DNA from: an uncultured Ruminococcus sp.
GTDB lineage: Bacteria > Bacillota > Clostridia > Oscillospirales > Ruminococcaceae
Direction: 5' to 3'
Assembly (NCBI GenBank): GCA_900318825.1
Contig: ONMB01000017.1
Location: forward strand, 1 to 64,000
Length of the DNA: 64,000 nucleotides
Of the stretch, positions 1 to 8,470 are shown one piece after another (the first letter of the stretch is position 1; every line of letters starts with the position of its first letter). A program made the translations under genes and the position numbers. Under the pieces are notes generated by a model. The model was given only the letters and a program-made list of their open reading frames with translations, did no database searches and was not told where the DNA came from.

Positions 1-61
1 ACGCTATTAACGTATACACGAGTTCCAGTCGTGCGCCTTAGACCAGCTCAGCCATCTGTCC
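1..61 (-). tRNA. tRNA-Ser (GGA), 3' part cut by window edge
   Basis: Read on the minus strand from 61: a 7-nt acceptor arm (GGACAGA), a D-arm beginning TGGCTGAG, and an anticodon stem-loop with loop CTGGAAC, giving anticodon GGA (serine). The sequence then enters the long variable arm typical of tRNA-Ser and runs off the window, so the T-arm and 3' end are not seen. It lies 7 nt behind the tRNA-Leu gene and is presumably co-transcribed with it. Confidence 0.85.
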
Positions 62-68
62 ACTATGG

Positions 69-150
69 TGCGAGTAATGGGACTTGAACCCATACGTCTC
101 TCGACACACGCCCCTCAAACGTGCCTGTCTGCCTATTCCAGCACACTCGC
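69..150 (-). tRNA. tRNA-Leu (GAG)
   Basis: Complete class II tRNA on the minus strand. The acceptor arm GCGAGTG pairs with TACTCGC, the anticodon loop TTGAGGG gives anticodon GAG (leucine CTY codons), there is a long variable arm, and the T-loop GGTTCAAGTCC is intact. Position 69 supplies the discriminator base A. CCA is not encoded. A consensus promoter lies directly upstream. Confidence 0.92.
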
Positions 151-162
151 AATTACTCAATA

Positions 163-191
163 ATTATACACCAACAAATCACAAATGTCAA
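163..191 (-). promoter_or_regulatory. Sigma-A promoter of the tRNA-Leu/tRNA-Ser unit
   Basis: On the minus strand TTGACA (186-191), a 17-bp spacer and TATAAT (163-168): a full match to the vegetative consensus, ending about 12 bp before the tRNA-Leu 5' end. The strength fits a stable RNA gene. Confidence 0.88.
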
Positions 192-429
192 TACCCAATA
201 TAAAATATTTATTATATAACAAAATATGTAAATATATAATTTTGATACTTAACAATCATCATACGGTCATTAAAGCAAATATCACACATATATAAATTGA
301 AACAGACAATAGTTTTGCAGAATTACATATGCAGTTGTAGAATAAGATAGATAACATATCAACTTTGTCAGAAAGAATAGTCATATTGTACGATTTTTGA
401 GTTCTATGACATATTTTTGAAATAATCTA
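192..429. other. AT-rich intergenic stretch, nothing assigned
   Basis: Between the tRNA promoter and the spo0A promoter there is about 240 bp of very AT-rich DNA. I see no reading frame, no stable hairpin and no clear Spo0A box. TTTGTCAGAA near 364 only loosely resembles the 0A-box TGTCGAA. Confidence 0.5.
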
Positions 430-458
430 TTGAATATCGATGTTTTATGATGTATAAT
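430..458 (+). promoter_or_regulatory. Sigma-A-type promoter of the spo0A homologue
   Basis: TTGAAT (430-435), 17 bp, TATAAT (453-458). Transcription would start near 465, so the upstream ATG at 447 cannot be the start codon; the ATG at 501 with an AGGAG ribosome site is. I did not find a sigma-H type promoter. Confidence 0.75.
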
Positions 459-500
459 ATAGATACACTAAAAAATATACTAAATAACAGGAGACAAATC

Positions 501-1250
501 ATGAACAAAAACTCAGTAAAAATCTTAATAGGCGACGACTCAATCGAAACAGGAATCAAAATAGCATCTCATCTCCACAGTGAAGAGATATTCGCGTATA
601 CGCGCAAAAATGACTATAACGTCATCTTTAATGCTATTGTGAAAGATGAACCGGACATTGTGATCTGTAACCTCGTTTTCAATGAGACGGATTCACTCAT
701 AATGATCGATGATCTTAAAGAGATGAAAAAGAAGATCCCGGTCTACATTGTTATTTCCGACACAATTAATCCGTTTATTATACGTTTAGCCAAAGAAAAA
801 GGTGCACTATGCTGTCTGCCTCAGGACTTCTCGCTTTCCGATATTACCGAAGCAGTCAACAAGGCACGCAGTGTGCTCAAAACCGGCAAAGAGAGCGATA
901 TTGAGGTAATGGTTACTGAAGTCATTCACAAGCTCGGTGTTCCTGCACATATAAAAGGTTACCACTATCTGAGAAGTGCTATCATCAACTCACTCCTTGA
1001 CAGAAGCCTTATGGAATGTGTCACTAAGCTCCTCTACCCTACTATCGCTATGCAGTTCGACACAACTTCCTCCCGTGTTGAACGTTCTATCCGCCATGCT
1101 ATCGAGATAGCATGGGATCGCAGCGGAACTTCCGATTTTTATTCTTACTTTGGATATTCACCTTCCGCTCACAGATCAAAGCCCACAAATTCGGAGTTTA
1201 TCGCACTTATTACTGACTCTCTCAGACTTCAGCTGAAAAATCAGAAGTAA
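501..1250 (+). CDS. spo0A: Spo0A-like response regulator with degenerate receiver domain
   Basis: 249-aa homologue of Spo0A, the master regulator of sporulation. Residues about 1-125 form a receiver domain and about 140-249 the Spo0A DNA-binding domain. The recognition helix (SSRVERSIRHAIEIAW) and the C-terminal YFGY...KPTNSEFIALITD segment are well kept. The receiver is not: the acidic pocket Asp12-Asp13 remains, but by ungapped alignment to B. subtilis Spo0A the phosphoacceptor Asp56 is Asn57 here (codon 669-671), the switch Thr is Ser, and the conserved Lys-Pro pair is Gln-Asp. Phosphorelay activation in the usual way is therefore doubtful. The ATG at 501 follows CAGGAGAC and lies downstream of the promoter. 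SigF, SASP and a BofC-like protein elsewhere in the window suggest a sporulation programme exists. Confidence 0.88.
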   Translation: MNKNSVKILIGDDSIETGIKIASHLHSEEIFAYTRKNDYNVIFNAIVKDEPDIVICNLVFNETDSLIMIDDLKEMKKKIPVYIVISDTINPFIIRLAKEKGALCCLPQDFSLSDITEAVNKARSVLKTGKESDIEVMVTEVIHKLGVPAHIKGYHYLRSAIINSLLDRSLMECVTKLLYPTIAMQFDTTSSRVERSIRHAIEIAWDRSGTSDFYSYFGYSPSAHRSKPTNSEFIALITDSLRLQLKNQK

Positions 1251-1274
1251 ACTCCTCTACATAACAAACATTAA

Positions 1275-1310
1275 CTCCCCGAAGCAGTTCAGCCGGATTG
1301 CTTCGGGGAG
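1275..1310. terminator. Bidirectional terminator between spo0A and dcd
   Basis: A perfect 12-bp stem (CTCCCCGAAGCA, 1275-1286, with its complement at 1299-1310) and a 12-nt loop, between the convergent ends of spo0A and dcd. Confidence 0.8.
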
Positions 1311-1315
1311 CTTTA

Positions 1316-1852
1316 TCATTTCTTGTCAATGTCCATATATACTCTCGAACCTGTTGCACCTTTCTGTCCTTGATATTTGCCTTTGTATGGATTTAGTGCA
1401 GCACCGTCCATTTCTGCAAATACAAGCTGTCCGACACGTCTACCGGCTTGCAGTTCGATAGCACATCTGTTGGCATTGAACAATTCAAGTGTGATCTCGC
1501 CCTTGAACCCGGGATCTACCCAACCTGCATTCTGAATGAAAAGTCCCATACGTCCGAGAGAACTCCTTCCCTCAACAAAAGCTGTCAGATCATCTGGAAG
1601 CTCAAAGTATTCCATTGTTGTTGCAAGAACAAACTGCCCCGGCAATATCAGATATGTATCGGTAGTTATCGTATTATATTTTATCGGTTCATCAAGCGTG
1701 ATTATGCCGGAAGAAGTATCGCCGGCAACGCTGAAAGTGTTTCCGAGTCTTATGTCAACGCTTGCCGGCTGTATCTGCTCAGGCGTCAGCGGTTCTATCA
1801 CAAGCCGATTTTCATCGAGCATATTCATTATTTTTCTATCTGAAAGTATCAT
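1316..1852 (-). CDS. dcd: dCTP deaminase (possibly bifunctional with dUTPase)
   Basis: 178-aa dCTP deaminase making dUTP (or dUMP) from dCTP for thymidylate synthesis. The family signature is present: [11 protein letters not shown] (substrate-binding Arg/Ser), then the catalytic segment [16 protein letters not shown] with the essential Glu, then the trimer-packing C-terminal [17 protein letters not shown] resembles the deaminase/diphosphatase variants of Firmicutes and archaea, so bifunctionality is possible but not proven. The start at 1852 (MILSDRK) has a GGAG site. A 40-residue upstream extension is rejected because a consensus promoter lies inside it. Confidence 0.92.
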   Translation of the reverse strand: MILSDRKIMNMLDENRLVIEPLTPEQIQPASVDIRLGNTFSVAGDTSSGIITLDEPIKYNTITTDTYLILPGQFVLATTMEYFELPDDLTAFVEGRSSLGRMGLFIQNAGWVDPGFKGEITLELFNANRCAIELQAGRRVGQLVFAEMDGAALNPYKGKYQGQKGATGSRVYMDIDKK

Positions 1853-1888
1853 ATTCAAGCCTCCGCTCTTTCTATTATTATAGTAAAG

Positions 1889-1917
1889 ATTATACAGCAA
1901 CGTATGCCCTTTGTCAA
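1889..1917 (-). promoter_or_regulatory. Sigma-A promoter of dcd
   Basis: On the minus strand TTGACA (1912-1917), 17 bp, TATAAT (1889-1894): full consensus, placing transcription start near 1882, some 30 nt before the dcd ATG. Confidence 0.88.
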
Positions 1918-2001
1918 TATCTCTCCAGCTGACTCCCACCATTATAGATGTCAGCTCTTCCTCATATGACAATCCGGAGGTGATTTTCTTTATATAAACT
2001 C

Positions 2002-2030
2002 TTTACAAACCGCCCTGTTTCTGATATAAT
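2002..2030 (+). promoter_or_regulatory. Sigma-A promoter of lepA unit
   Basis: TTTACA (2002-2007), 17 bp, TATAAT (2025-2030) with a TG extension (TGA-TATAAT), 44 bp before the lepA start. Confidence 0.82.
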
Positions 2031-2073
2031 TATAATGATATATTATGCGAAGGCATAGAAAAGAGGTAACGCT

Positions 2074-3876
2074 TTGGCAAACGAAAAAATCAGAAATTTC
2101 TGCATTATTGCACATATAGACCACGGTAAGTCCACACTTGCCGACCGTATTCTCGAAAAGACCGAGACCGTTGCTATCCGCGATATGGAGGAGCAGCTCC
2201 TCGACAATATGGACATCGAACGTGAACGCGGCATCACTATCAAAGCCCGTGCAGTCCGCCTGAAATACACCGCTCAGGACGGTGAGGACTACATCTTCAA
2301 CCTAATTGATACTCCCGGCCACGTTGACTTCAACTATGAGGTATCACGTTCGCTCGCAGCCTGTGAGGGCGCTATTCTCGTCGTTGACGCTTCTCAGGGT
2401 ATCGAGGCACAGACGCTTGCCAACACCTACCTCGCTATCGAACACGATCTCGAGGTCGTTCCCGTCGTGAACAAGATAGACCTCCCCTCAGCCGATCCTG
2501 AAAGAGTCTGCGCTGAGGTCGAGAACGTCATCGGCATTCCGGCTATGGACGCTCCGCGTATCTCCGCAAAAATGGGCACTAATATCGAAGCTGTCCTCGA
2601 AAAGATAGTCACGGATATACCTGCACCAAAGGGCGATCCCGACAAGCCGCTCAAGGCACTCATCTTCGACAGCTACTACGATTCCTACAAGGGCGTTATA
2701 ATATATGTAAGAGTCAAGGAGGGCACGGTCAAGGTCGGAGACAATATCCGCCTTATGGCTACCGGTGCAGTCTTCAACGTTGTTGAAGCCGGCTTTATGG
2801 ACGCCTCCTCACTTAACAACAACGGCTTGCTCGAAGCCGGTGAAGTTGGCTATATTGCTGCTTCTATCAAGAGTATCGGCGACACGAGAGTCGGCGATAC
2901 CGTCACCAACGATGACCGTCCCTGCGATGAACCACTCCCCGGTTACCGCAAGGTCAACCCCATGGTCTTCTCAGGTATCTACCCGGCTGACGGTGCAAAG
3001 TACGGCGACCTCAGAGAAGCTCTCGAAAAGCTCCAGCTCAACGACGCTTCCCTTTCGTTTGAACCCGAGACCTCTATCGCACTCGGCTTCGGTTTCCGAT
3101 GTGGCTTCCTCGGACTCCTCCACATGGAGATAATCCAGGAGCGTCTTGAGCGAGAATATAACCTCGACCTCATCACGACCGCCCCGTCAGTTATCTACAA
3201 GGTAACTCTCACTAACGGCGAGGTCCAGTACATCGACAACCCCACAAATTACCCCGATCCTGCTCTCATTCAGTCCGCCGAAGAGCCTATGGTCAAGGCA
3301 AGCATACTCTCCCCTTCCGAATTCGTCGGCAATATTATGGAGCTCTGTCAGGACAGACGCGGCAACTTCAAGGATATGAAGTACCTCGATGACACCCGCG
3401 TTGAGCTGCACTATGAGCTGCCGCTGAACGAGATAGTTTACGATTTCTTCGACGTTCTCAAATCAAGGACAAAGGGCTACGCTTCATTTGACTACGAGAT
3501 GATGGGCTACTCGCCCTCGAAGCTGGTCAAGCTCGATATTCTCCTGAACGGCGACGTTGTGGACGCTCTCTCTTTTATCGTCCACACCGACAAGGCTTAC
3601 CCAAGAGCGCGTAAAATAGCTGAAAAGCTCAAGGATAACATTCCGCGCCAACTCTTTGAGGTACCCATTCAGGCTGCTATCGGCGGCAAGATAATCGCCC
3701 GCGAGACCGTCAAGGCTGTCCGCAAGGACGTTCTTGCAAAGTGTTACGGCGGCGATATCACCCGTAAGAAGAAGCTCCTCGAAAAGCAGAAGGAAGGTAA
3801 AAAACGTATGCGCCAGCTCGGTACGGTAGAAGTTCCGCAGGAGGCGTTCATGAGCGTTCTGAAGCTCGACAGCTGA
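2074..3876 (+). CDS. lepA: Elongation factor 4 (LepA), translational GTPase
   Basis: 600-aa EF-4, a ribosome-associated GTPase implicated in back-translocation and initiation under stress. G-domain motifs are clear: G1 AHIDHGKST at 13-21, DTPGH at 79-83, NKID at 133-136. The EF-G-like domains and the LepA-specific basic C-terminus ([19 protein letters not shown]) follow, at the usual family length. The start is TTG at 2074 after AAGAGGT; no ATG fits the conserved N-terminus better. The first gene of a likely unit with the two small genes and hemW; lepA followed by hemW is common in Firmicutes. Confidence 0.96.
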   Translation: MANEKIRNFCIIAHIDHGKSTLADRILEKTETVAIRDMEEQLLDNMDIERERGITIKARAVRLKYTAQDGEDYIFNLIDTPGHVDFNYEVSRSLAACEGAILVVDASQGIEAQTLANTYLAIEHDLEVVPVVNKIDLPSADPERVCAEVENVIGIPAMDAPRISAKMGTNIEAVLEKIVTDIPAPKGDPDKPLKALIFDSYYDSYKGVIIYVRVKEGTVKVGDNIRLMATGAVFNVVEAGFMDASSLNNNGLLEAGEVGYIAASIKSIGDTRVGDTVTNDDRPCDEPLPGYRKVNPMVFSGIYPADGAKYGDLREALEKLQLNDASLSFEPETSIALGFGFRCGFLGLLHMEIIQERLEREYNLDLITTAPSVIYKVTLTNGEVQYIDNPTNYPDPALIQSAEEPMVKASILSPSEFVGNIMELCQDRRGNFKDMKYLDDTRVELHYELPLNEIVYDFFDVLKSRTKGYASFDYEMMGYSPSKLVKLDILLNGDVVDALSFIVHTDKAYPRARKIAEKLKDNIPRQLFEVPIQAAIGGKIIARETVKAVRKDVLAKCYGGDITRKKKLLEKQKEGKKRMRQLGTVEVPQEAFMSVLKLDS

Positions 3877-3887
3877 CAGGAGGTACT

Positions 3888-4316
3888 ATGTTCAATTACG
3901 TTATTCTCGGCTTGGCTTCACTGTTTTTCCTCGTTTCACTGATAACAGTCATCGCCGAGCCGCTCACCGGAAGAAATACCGCTCCCGGACGTTTCTTCCG
4001 CTATTTCAGGATAAGGTGCCGCGAATTCTCGCTTATGAACTTATGCGTCACAGCTCCGCTGCTCCTCTTGTGGGGACTCGCGGTCGGCGATGACAGTTTC
4101 CGCTTCATATGGCTGTTCATCGGCATACTTCTGCTCACTCTCATCTTGCTCCACGCACAGGCAATTTTCTGCCGGCGCAGGAAGCGCAGAAAGGCTGCAA
4201 AACTCGCTTTAGCCGGAATGACTCCGGTACTCCCGGAAACGACCGGAACTGCTCCACTGCTGAACGAGCTCCCTGAAAGCAAAAAACTCTCCGCCGACTC
4301 AGAAGAGAAGGCTTAA
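3888..4316 (+). CDS. Small membrane protein of unknown function
   Basis: 142 aa, not recognised. Three hydrophobic helices (about 4-22, 52-66, 73-92) are separated by short Arg-rich loops; a cytoplasmic basic stretch (CRRRKRRKAAK) and a hydrophilic Pro/Glu-rich tail follow. Starts 11 nt after lepA behind AGGAGGT, so probably co-translated with it and the next gene. Confidence 0.7.
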   Translation: MFNYVILGLASLFFLVSLITVIAEPLTGRNTAPGRFFRYFRIRCREFSLMNLCVTAPLLLLWGLAVGDDSFRFIWLFIGILLLTLILLHAQAIFCRRRKRRKAAKLALAGMTPVLPETTGTAPLLNELPESKKLSADSEEKA

Positions 4317-4330
4317 AGAAAGGATATATT

Positions 4331-4663
4331 ATGAGTATCTACACTTGTCCCTGCTGCGGAAAAAAAGGCTTCAATCCGTACACAAAGGGTATGGCTGGAA
4401 AAATGAATTCCAAAGGCAGACCTTGCAAGCACTGCGGCAAGCTCTGCGTAAACGGCAAGGGCGCGACCGTTTTCAACGCCATTTTCAGCCTTATAATGCT
4501 GGTCTGCTTCGTTACGCTCTTCCTCATCTCCCAGAACTACGACTTCCTCGCAAGACGTGAATTTCCGCTCATGCTGCTCATGCTGCTCGCTGAATTCGTC
4601 GTACCGAGACTCGTTAACGCTTTCTTCTTCAAGATGACTCAGTCGATAAGACGAGACTTCTGA
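4331..4663 (+). CDS. Zinc-ribbon membrane protein of unknown function
   Basis: 110 aa. The N-terminus has two CxxC pairs (CPCC at 6-9, then CKHC) forming a likely zinc ribbon; two transmembrane helices follow (about 47-66 and 78-95). The fold matches the many short 'zinc ribbon plus membrane' proteins of Firmicutes with no known role. The stop codon overlaps the hemW start (TGATG), suggesting translational coupling. Confidence 0.72.
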   Translation: MSIYTCPCCGKKGFNPYTKGMAGKMNSKGRPCKHCGKLCVNGKGATVFNAIFSLIMLVCFVTLFLISQNYDFLARREFPLMLLMLLAEFVVPRLVNAFFFKMTQSIRRDF

Positions 4664-5757
4664 TGAACGACCTCGGTATCTATATCCATGTGCCGTTCTG
4701 CGGCAGAAAATGCCCATACTGCGACTTCTACTCCGTTCCCTATACAGCCGGAGCTGTCGCCGGCTACGCTGCTGCTGTCCTCAGAAATATACGGCGCTAC
4801 TCAGAACCGGAACGTGCTGTTTCTACGCTGTATTTTGGCGGCGGAACTCCTTCGCTCCTCACCACGGAACAGCTCGGCAGCATCATATCTGAGGTACGGA
4901 ACTGCTTCCGGTTCGCAGACTCTGCTGAGGTAACTCTCGAGGCGAACCCGAATACCCTGACTCACGAAAAACTCTCCGGACTGCGCATCGCAGGCATAAA
5001 CAGGCTGTCGATAGGAGTACAGTCGCTGCTTGATGACGAGCTGAAAATGCTCGGCAGGACTCACTCCGCTGAACGTGCTAAAAAAGCCGTCCGTGACGCA
5101 GCCGCTGCCGGTTTTGAGAATATCTCCTGCGACCTGATGATAGCTCTCCCCGGGCAGGATGAGGAAAAGCTCCGGCGTTCTGCTGAGAGACTTGCGGCTC
5201 TGCCCATACAGCACATCTCCGCATATATCCTCAAGCCCGAGGCCGGAACTCCCTTCGCCGACAGCGAGCTCCTGAAAGAGCTCCCCGACGACGATCTATC
5301 CGCGGAGCTCTACCTCGAAACAGTCCGCATTATGGCTGAAAACGGCTTTGAGCAGTACGAGATCTCGAATTTCGCCCGCAAAGGCTTCGAGAGCCGTCAC
5401 AACTGCCGCTACTGGAAATGTGAGGATTACCTCGGGATCGGTCCTGCCGCACACTCCTGCTATCACGGAAAGCGCTTTGCCGTTCCGCGAGATATAGAGC
5501 AATTCATCAAGTCAGACTCCCAGACAGAAAACATTACCGACAACTCGCCATGCGGCTTTGAGGAAGCTGCAATGCTCCGGCTGAGACTCACAGAGGGACT
5601 CGACCTGAACGACTTCCCCGAACACCGCGCGTCTATCGAAAAAAAAGCCCCTGCTCTCGCAGAGGCTGGCTATATCCGTTTCGACGGCAGAAGGCTCTCC
5701 CTCACTCCGGAGGGATTCCTCGTTTCAAACGCCGTCATCGGTCAGCTTATTTTCTGA
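4663..5757 (+). CDS. hemW: HemW-type radical SAM protein (heme chaperone)
   Basis: 364-aa radical SAM protein of the HemN/HemW family. The [4Fe-4S] ligands are Cys13, Cys17 and Cys20 (CxxxCxxC) and the SAM-binding GGGTP follows near residue 65. The HNxxYW motif (HNCRYW) marks the HemW heme-chaperone group rather than true coproporphyrinogen dehydrogenase. A HemW C-terminal domain completes it. Often misannotated as 'oxygen-independent coproporphyrinogen III oxidase'. Convergent with sigF, two bases away. Confidence 0.92.
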   Translation: MNDLGIYIHVPFCGRKCPYCDFYSVPYTAGAVAGYAAAVLRNIRRYSEPERAVSTLYFGGGTPSLLTTEQLGSIISEVRNCFRFADSAEVTLEANPNTLTHEKLSGLRIAGINRLSIGVQSLLDDELKMLGRTHSAERAKKAVRDAAAAGFENISCDLMIALPGQDEEKLRRSAERLAALPIQHISAYILKPEAGTPFADSELLKELPDDDLSAELYLETVRIMAENGFEQYEISNFARKGFESRHNCRYWKCEDYLGIGPAAHSCYHGKRFAVPRDIEQFIKSDSQTENITDNSPCGFEEAAMLRLRLTEGLDLNDFPEHRASIEKKAPALAEAGYIRFDGRRLSLTPEGFLVSNAVIGQLIF

Positions 5758-5759
5758 TG

Positions 5760-6416
5760 CTACTCCAGAAGCTCCTTTCGCATCTGCGTCAGGAGCTTCT
5801 TTTCGCGCCTTGACACCTGCACCTGCGTCATTCCCAGCGCCTGAGCAGTCTTTGCCTGTGTCAGCTCGCGGAAGTAGCGGAGCTCAAGCAGCGCCCTGTC
5901 ACGCGGTTCAAGCCGGCTCATTATCTGCCGCAGGGCAAGCACGTCAACTATCCCCTCGTCCGGCGATTCCGTCGGAACGTCTATCTGCCCCTCGTCCTCG
6001 GAGGAAGTGAGGGACATAAGCGGCTGACAGACGCACAGGGCTTCTGCAACAATTGGCTCATTCTCTCCTGAAAGTGCCGCCAGCTCAGAGAGCGTAGGTT
6101 CTCTGCCGCTCTTCTGCCGGAATTCCTCGCAGATACGCTGGATACGCACTGAGAGCTCCTTTAGGCTGCGGCTAATGCGTATGCTGCCGCCGTCACGGAA
6201 AAGCCGCTTGATCTCGCCAAGTATCACCGGTACGGCATATGTCGAGAACCTCACGCCGCGCTCAGGATCAAATGCCCGAACCGCCTTCATGAGCCCCACG
6301 CAGCCGGCAGAGTAAAGGTCGTCGTACTCTATACCACGCCCGCGGAACTTGTTCGCGCACAGGTGAACGAGCCCGAGGTTTTCCTCAGCGGACGGTGCTA
6401 TGACTTCAGTCGCCAT
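5760..6416 (-). CDS. sigF: Sporulation sigma factor SigF
   Basis: 218-aa sigma-70 family factor of the forespore group (SigF/SigG). Region 2 has DLYSAGCVGLMKAV, FDPERGVRFSTYAVPVILGEIKR and the -10-recognition segment; ISRSLKEL opens region 3, and the C-terminal helix-turn-helix is AKTAQALGMTQVQVSRREKK. Shorter than B. subtilis SigF (255 aa), mainly at the N-terminus. Position after spoIIAA-spoIIAB identifies it as SigF rather than SigG. Its start overlaps the end of spoIIAB by 11 nt. Confidence 0.92.
   Translation of the reverse strand: MATEVIAPSAEENLGLVHLCANKFRGRGIEYDDLYSAGCVGLMKAVRAFDPERGVRFSTYAVPVILGEIKRLFRDGGSIRISRSLKELSVRIQRICEEFRQKSGREPTLSELAALSGENEPIVAEALCVCQPLMSLTSSEDEGQIDVPTESPDEGIVDVLALRQIMSRLEPRDRALLELRYFRELTQAKTAQALGMTQVQVSRREKKLLTQMRKELLE
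5767..5803 (+). terminator. hemW terminator embedded in the sigF 3' end
   Basis: AGAAGCTCCT (5767-5776) pairs perfectly with AGGAGCTTCT (5791-5800), followed by a short T-run, in the direction of hemW. The whole hairpin lies inside the last codons of sigF on the other strand (encoding KKLLTQMRKELLE), so one sequence serves both purposes. Confidence 0.65.
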
Positions 6417-6843
6417 GATAAGATAGCCTTTTCCGCATAGTCACGGTCGTGCCTTTTCCGGCAGCGCTCCTGACAGACAGCTTGTCCATAAACGACTGCA
6501 TCACCGAAAATCCAAGCCCGGAACGTTCCTCCTCCGGAGCCGTCGTGAAAAGCGGCTCCATAGCCTTGCTTATGTCAGGGATACCGCAGCCGCGATCCTT
6601 GACTCTTATGTATATCTCACGGTCTTTCAGCAGCTTGACCGTCAGCTCAATAGTGCCGGAAGTTCCACGGTATGCGTGAACAACTGCGTTCGTGACCGCT
6701 TCCGAGACAGCCGTGCGTATGTCGGAAAGTTCCTCGACGGTCGGATCTGTCTGTATCAGGAACGACGACACCACCGCTCTCGCCGCACTCTCGTTCACCG
6801 AAAGCGACGGCATTGTGAATTTTATCGAATTGATTACTTCCAT
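6406..6843 (-). CDS. spoIIAB: Anti-sigma F factor SpoIIAB (serine kinase)
   Basis: 145-aa GHKL ATPase that holds SigF inactive and phosphorylates SpoIIAA. N-box EAVTNAVVHAY (48-58), G1 box VKDRGCGIPD (81-90) and G2 box GLGFSVMQSF (109-118) are all intact. Length and motifs match the family closely. Middle gene of spoIIAA-spoIIAB-sigF, 20 nt after spoIIAA. Confidence 0.95.
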   Translation of the reverse strand: MEVINSIKFTMPSLSVNESAARAVVSSFLIQTDPTVEELSDIRTAVSEAVTNAVVHAYRGTSGTIELTVKLLKDREIYIRVKDRGCGIPDISKAMEPLFTTAPEEERSGLGFSVMQSFMDKLSVRSAAGKGTTVTMRKRLSYHGD

Positions 6844-6863
6844 ATTCTCCTCCTTGATAAGCC

Positions 6864-7169
6864 TCAGTTTACCTTAACTATGCGCTCTATGCCGGACAGC
6901 TTCAGGACGCGCCTGATGTACGGCTGAGGATTGCGCACCTCGAGTATCCCGCCGCACTCCTTCATCAGCTTGCTGCGTCCCATTATGAGTCCTATGCCTG
7001 AGCTGTCCATAAACGTTATCTTCCCCATGTCTATCGCGAGCGACCGCGGCTGTGCAGCGACTATGTAACGGTCGAGCTCATCGCGCACCGCTCTTGCATT
7101 GTGATGATCTATTTCGCCGCTGAGCACGGCAACTGCCGTTCCGCGGTCTGATCTTATATCTACCTTCAT
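6864..7169 (-). CDS. spoIIAA: Anti-anti-sigma F factor SpoIIAA
   Basis: 101-aa STAS-domain protein. Unphosphorylated SpoIIAA binds SpoIIAB and frees SigF. The regulated serine lies in the conserved MDSSGIG loop (residues 54-60). The start at 7169 (MKVDIRSD) is set by GGAGGT 5 nt upstream; a 9-residue longer frame has no such site. Promoter not identified: I see no clean sigma-A or sigma-H pattern upstream. Confidence 0.93.
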   Translation of the reverse strand: MKVDIRSDRGTAVAVLSGEIDHHNARAVRDELDRYIVAAQPRSLAIDMGKITFMDSSGIGLIMGRSKLMKECGGILEVRNPQPYIRRVLKLSGIERIVKVN

Positions 7170-7284
7170 CGTGTTACCTCCGTTCTTCTCTGTCACTATA
7201 TTACCACCTTTCAGCCGCAGAAGCTGTCGGATACGGTCGGCTGAGGAAAATTTTTTCAGTGCAGGCGGTTTATACCGGAAACAC

Positions 7285-7313
7285 TTGAAAATACAGCCCG
7301 GAAATGATATAAT
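7285..7313 (+). promoter_or_regulatory. Sigma-A promoter of the flavin reductase gene
   Basis: TTGAAA (7285-7290), 17 bp, TATAAT (7308-7313), with a TG extension; start codon 34 bp downstream. Confidence 0.8.
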
Positions 7314-7346
7314 ATCAATGATATTTTTTTGAAGTCAGGTGAATGT

Positions 7347-7952
7347 ATGTCTAAACAATTCTGGAAGGGCAGCGCTCTGCTTGCCCCTGTCCCCGCCGCA
7401 CTCGTTTCCTGCGGCACAGTCGACTCCCCGAACGTCCTTACGATAGGCTGGACCGGCATCGTCTGCACACGTCCGGCTATGACCTATATATCGGTGCGCC
7501 CCGAACGTTTTTCCCACGACATTATCAAGAACAGCGGCGAATTCGTCATCAATCTCACCACCTCCGCTATGTGCAGGACTACTGACTTCTGCGGCGTGAA
7601 AAGCGGAAAGGATACCAATAAATTCAAGGTCTGCGGTCTCCACGCCGCTCCTGCACATGAGGTCAGCGCCCCTCTTATCGAGGAGTGTCCGGTGAGTCTT
7701 GAGTGCCGCGTGACCGAGTCAAAGCTGCTCGGCTCGCACACGATGTTTCTTGCGGAGATAGTCGGCATCGACGCCGATGAACGCTTCATCGACAGCAAGG
7801 GTAAGCTCAACCTCCAGCAGTGCGGTCTCATGGCTTACGCTCACGGCGAATACTTCGCCCTCGGCAGAAAGCTCGGCGACTTCGGCTTCTCAGTGCGCAA
7901 AAAGAAGAAGCACCGTCCTCAGCCGCCGAAAAAAGGGCCCGTCACGAAGTAA
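7347..7952 (+). CDS. Flavin reductase-like (FMN split-barrel) protein
   Basis: 201-aa protein of the flavin reductase-like family. The pattern PVPAALVSCG...NVLTIGWTGIVCTRPAMTYISVRPERFSHDII, then EFVINL, is the typical FMN-binding split barrel; the tail is very basic (KKKKHRPQPPKKG). Such proteins bind FMN and are often NAD(P)H:flavin reductases or uncharacterised flavoproteins; the substrate cannot be told. ATG at 7347 follows AGGTGA. The end overlaps the convergent BofC-like gene by 11 nt. Confidence 0.82.
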   Translation: MSKQFWKGSALLAPVPAALVSCGTVDSPNVLTIGWTGIVCTRPAMTYISVRPERFSHDIIKNSGEFVINLTTSAMCRTTDFCGVKSGKDTNKFKVCGLHAAPAHEVSAPLIEECPVSLECRVTESKLLGSHTMFLAEIVGIDADERFIDSKGKLNLQQCGLMAYAHGEYFALGRKLGDFGFSVRKKKKHRPQPPKKGPVTK

Positions 7953-8286
7953 TGTCGCTGATATAGCTCCTCAGCTCGGCTTCTGTCGAAAAAGCTATGC
8001 CCTCTTCAAGGCGCTCGCGGTCGAGCTCCGGAAGCAGTGCCGTGTCAGCATCAATGTACATATACGGCTCACTTTTGCCGGTGCGGAAAACTCCTATCCT
8101 GCCGTTGTACTCCCTGACCGTGTACGGATATGACTGCCTGCTGCTCTCCGCCGCTGCTATCTTAGTTTCAATGCGAAGCTCTCGGTTGCTCTGCCCGAGT
8201 GAGCATATCATTATCACCGCCGAAGCCGCAAGTGCTGTGAACAGCGTCAGGAATATCTTCAAACGCATTTTTTCTACCATTTTCAT
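7942..8286 (-). CDS. BofC C-terminal domain-like exported protein
   Basis: 114 aa with an N-terminal membrane anchor or signal (about 7-28) and one small domain: YTVREYNGRIGVFR...PELDRERLEEGIAFSTEAELRSYISD. This matches the C-terminal domain of BofC, the forespore intermembrane protein that restrains the SpoIVB/sigma-K checkpoint in B. subtilis; similar single-domain proteins are widespread in clostridia without known function. A sporulation role is plausible but unproven. Confidence 0.7.
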   Translation of the reverse strand: MKMVEKMRLKIFLTLFTALAASAVIMICSLGQSNRELRIETKIAAAESSRQSYPYTVREYNGRIGVFRTGKSEPYMYIDADTALLPELDRERLEEGIAFSTEAELRSYISDITS

Positions 8287-8368
8287 TTCACCTCTGTTGT
8301 CGAAACGTCTTATTTATTATCTCCGTTTTTCCCTATATTATACAATATGACGGTTTTAAAAAAAACGC

Positions 8369-8397
8369 TTAACATCTACGGCAAAATGTGATATAAT
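8369..8397 (+). promoter_or_regulatory. Sigma-A promoter of the class A PBP gene
   Basis: TTAACA (8369-8374), 17 bp, TATAAT (8392-8397) with TG extension. Start of transcription near 8404 argues against the TTG at 8411 as start codon. Confidence 0.82.
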
Positions 8398-8470
8398 GTA
8401 AGTTGTATAATTGTCTGAAAAATCTGTGAAAGGAGCCGCGCCGTTCCTATGTGAACGGTACTCTTGTACA

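Noticed and set aside
364-375. Spo0A box upstream of spo0A
   Set aside because: TTTGTCAGAA departs from the TGTCGAA core and is isolated.
447-500. Longer N-terminus for the Spo0A-like protein from ATG 447
   Set aside because: The codon lies within the spacer of the promoter at 430-458; the ATG at 501 has a ribosome site and fits the family.
1853-1972. 40-residue N-terminal extension of dcd
   Set aside because: A full consensus promoter lies in it, and the family starts at the Met at 1852.
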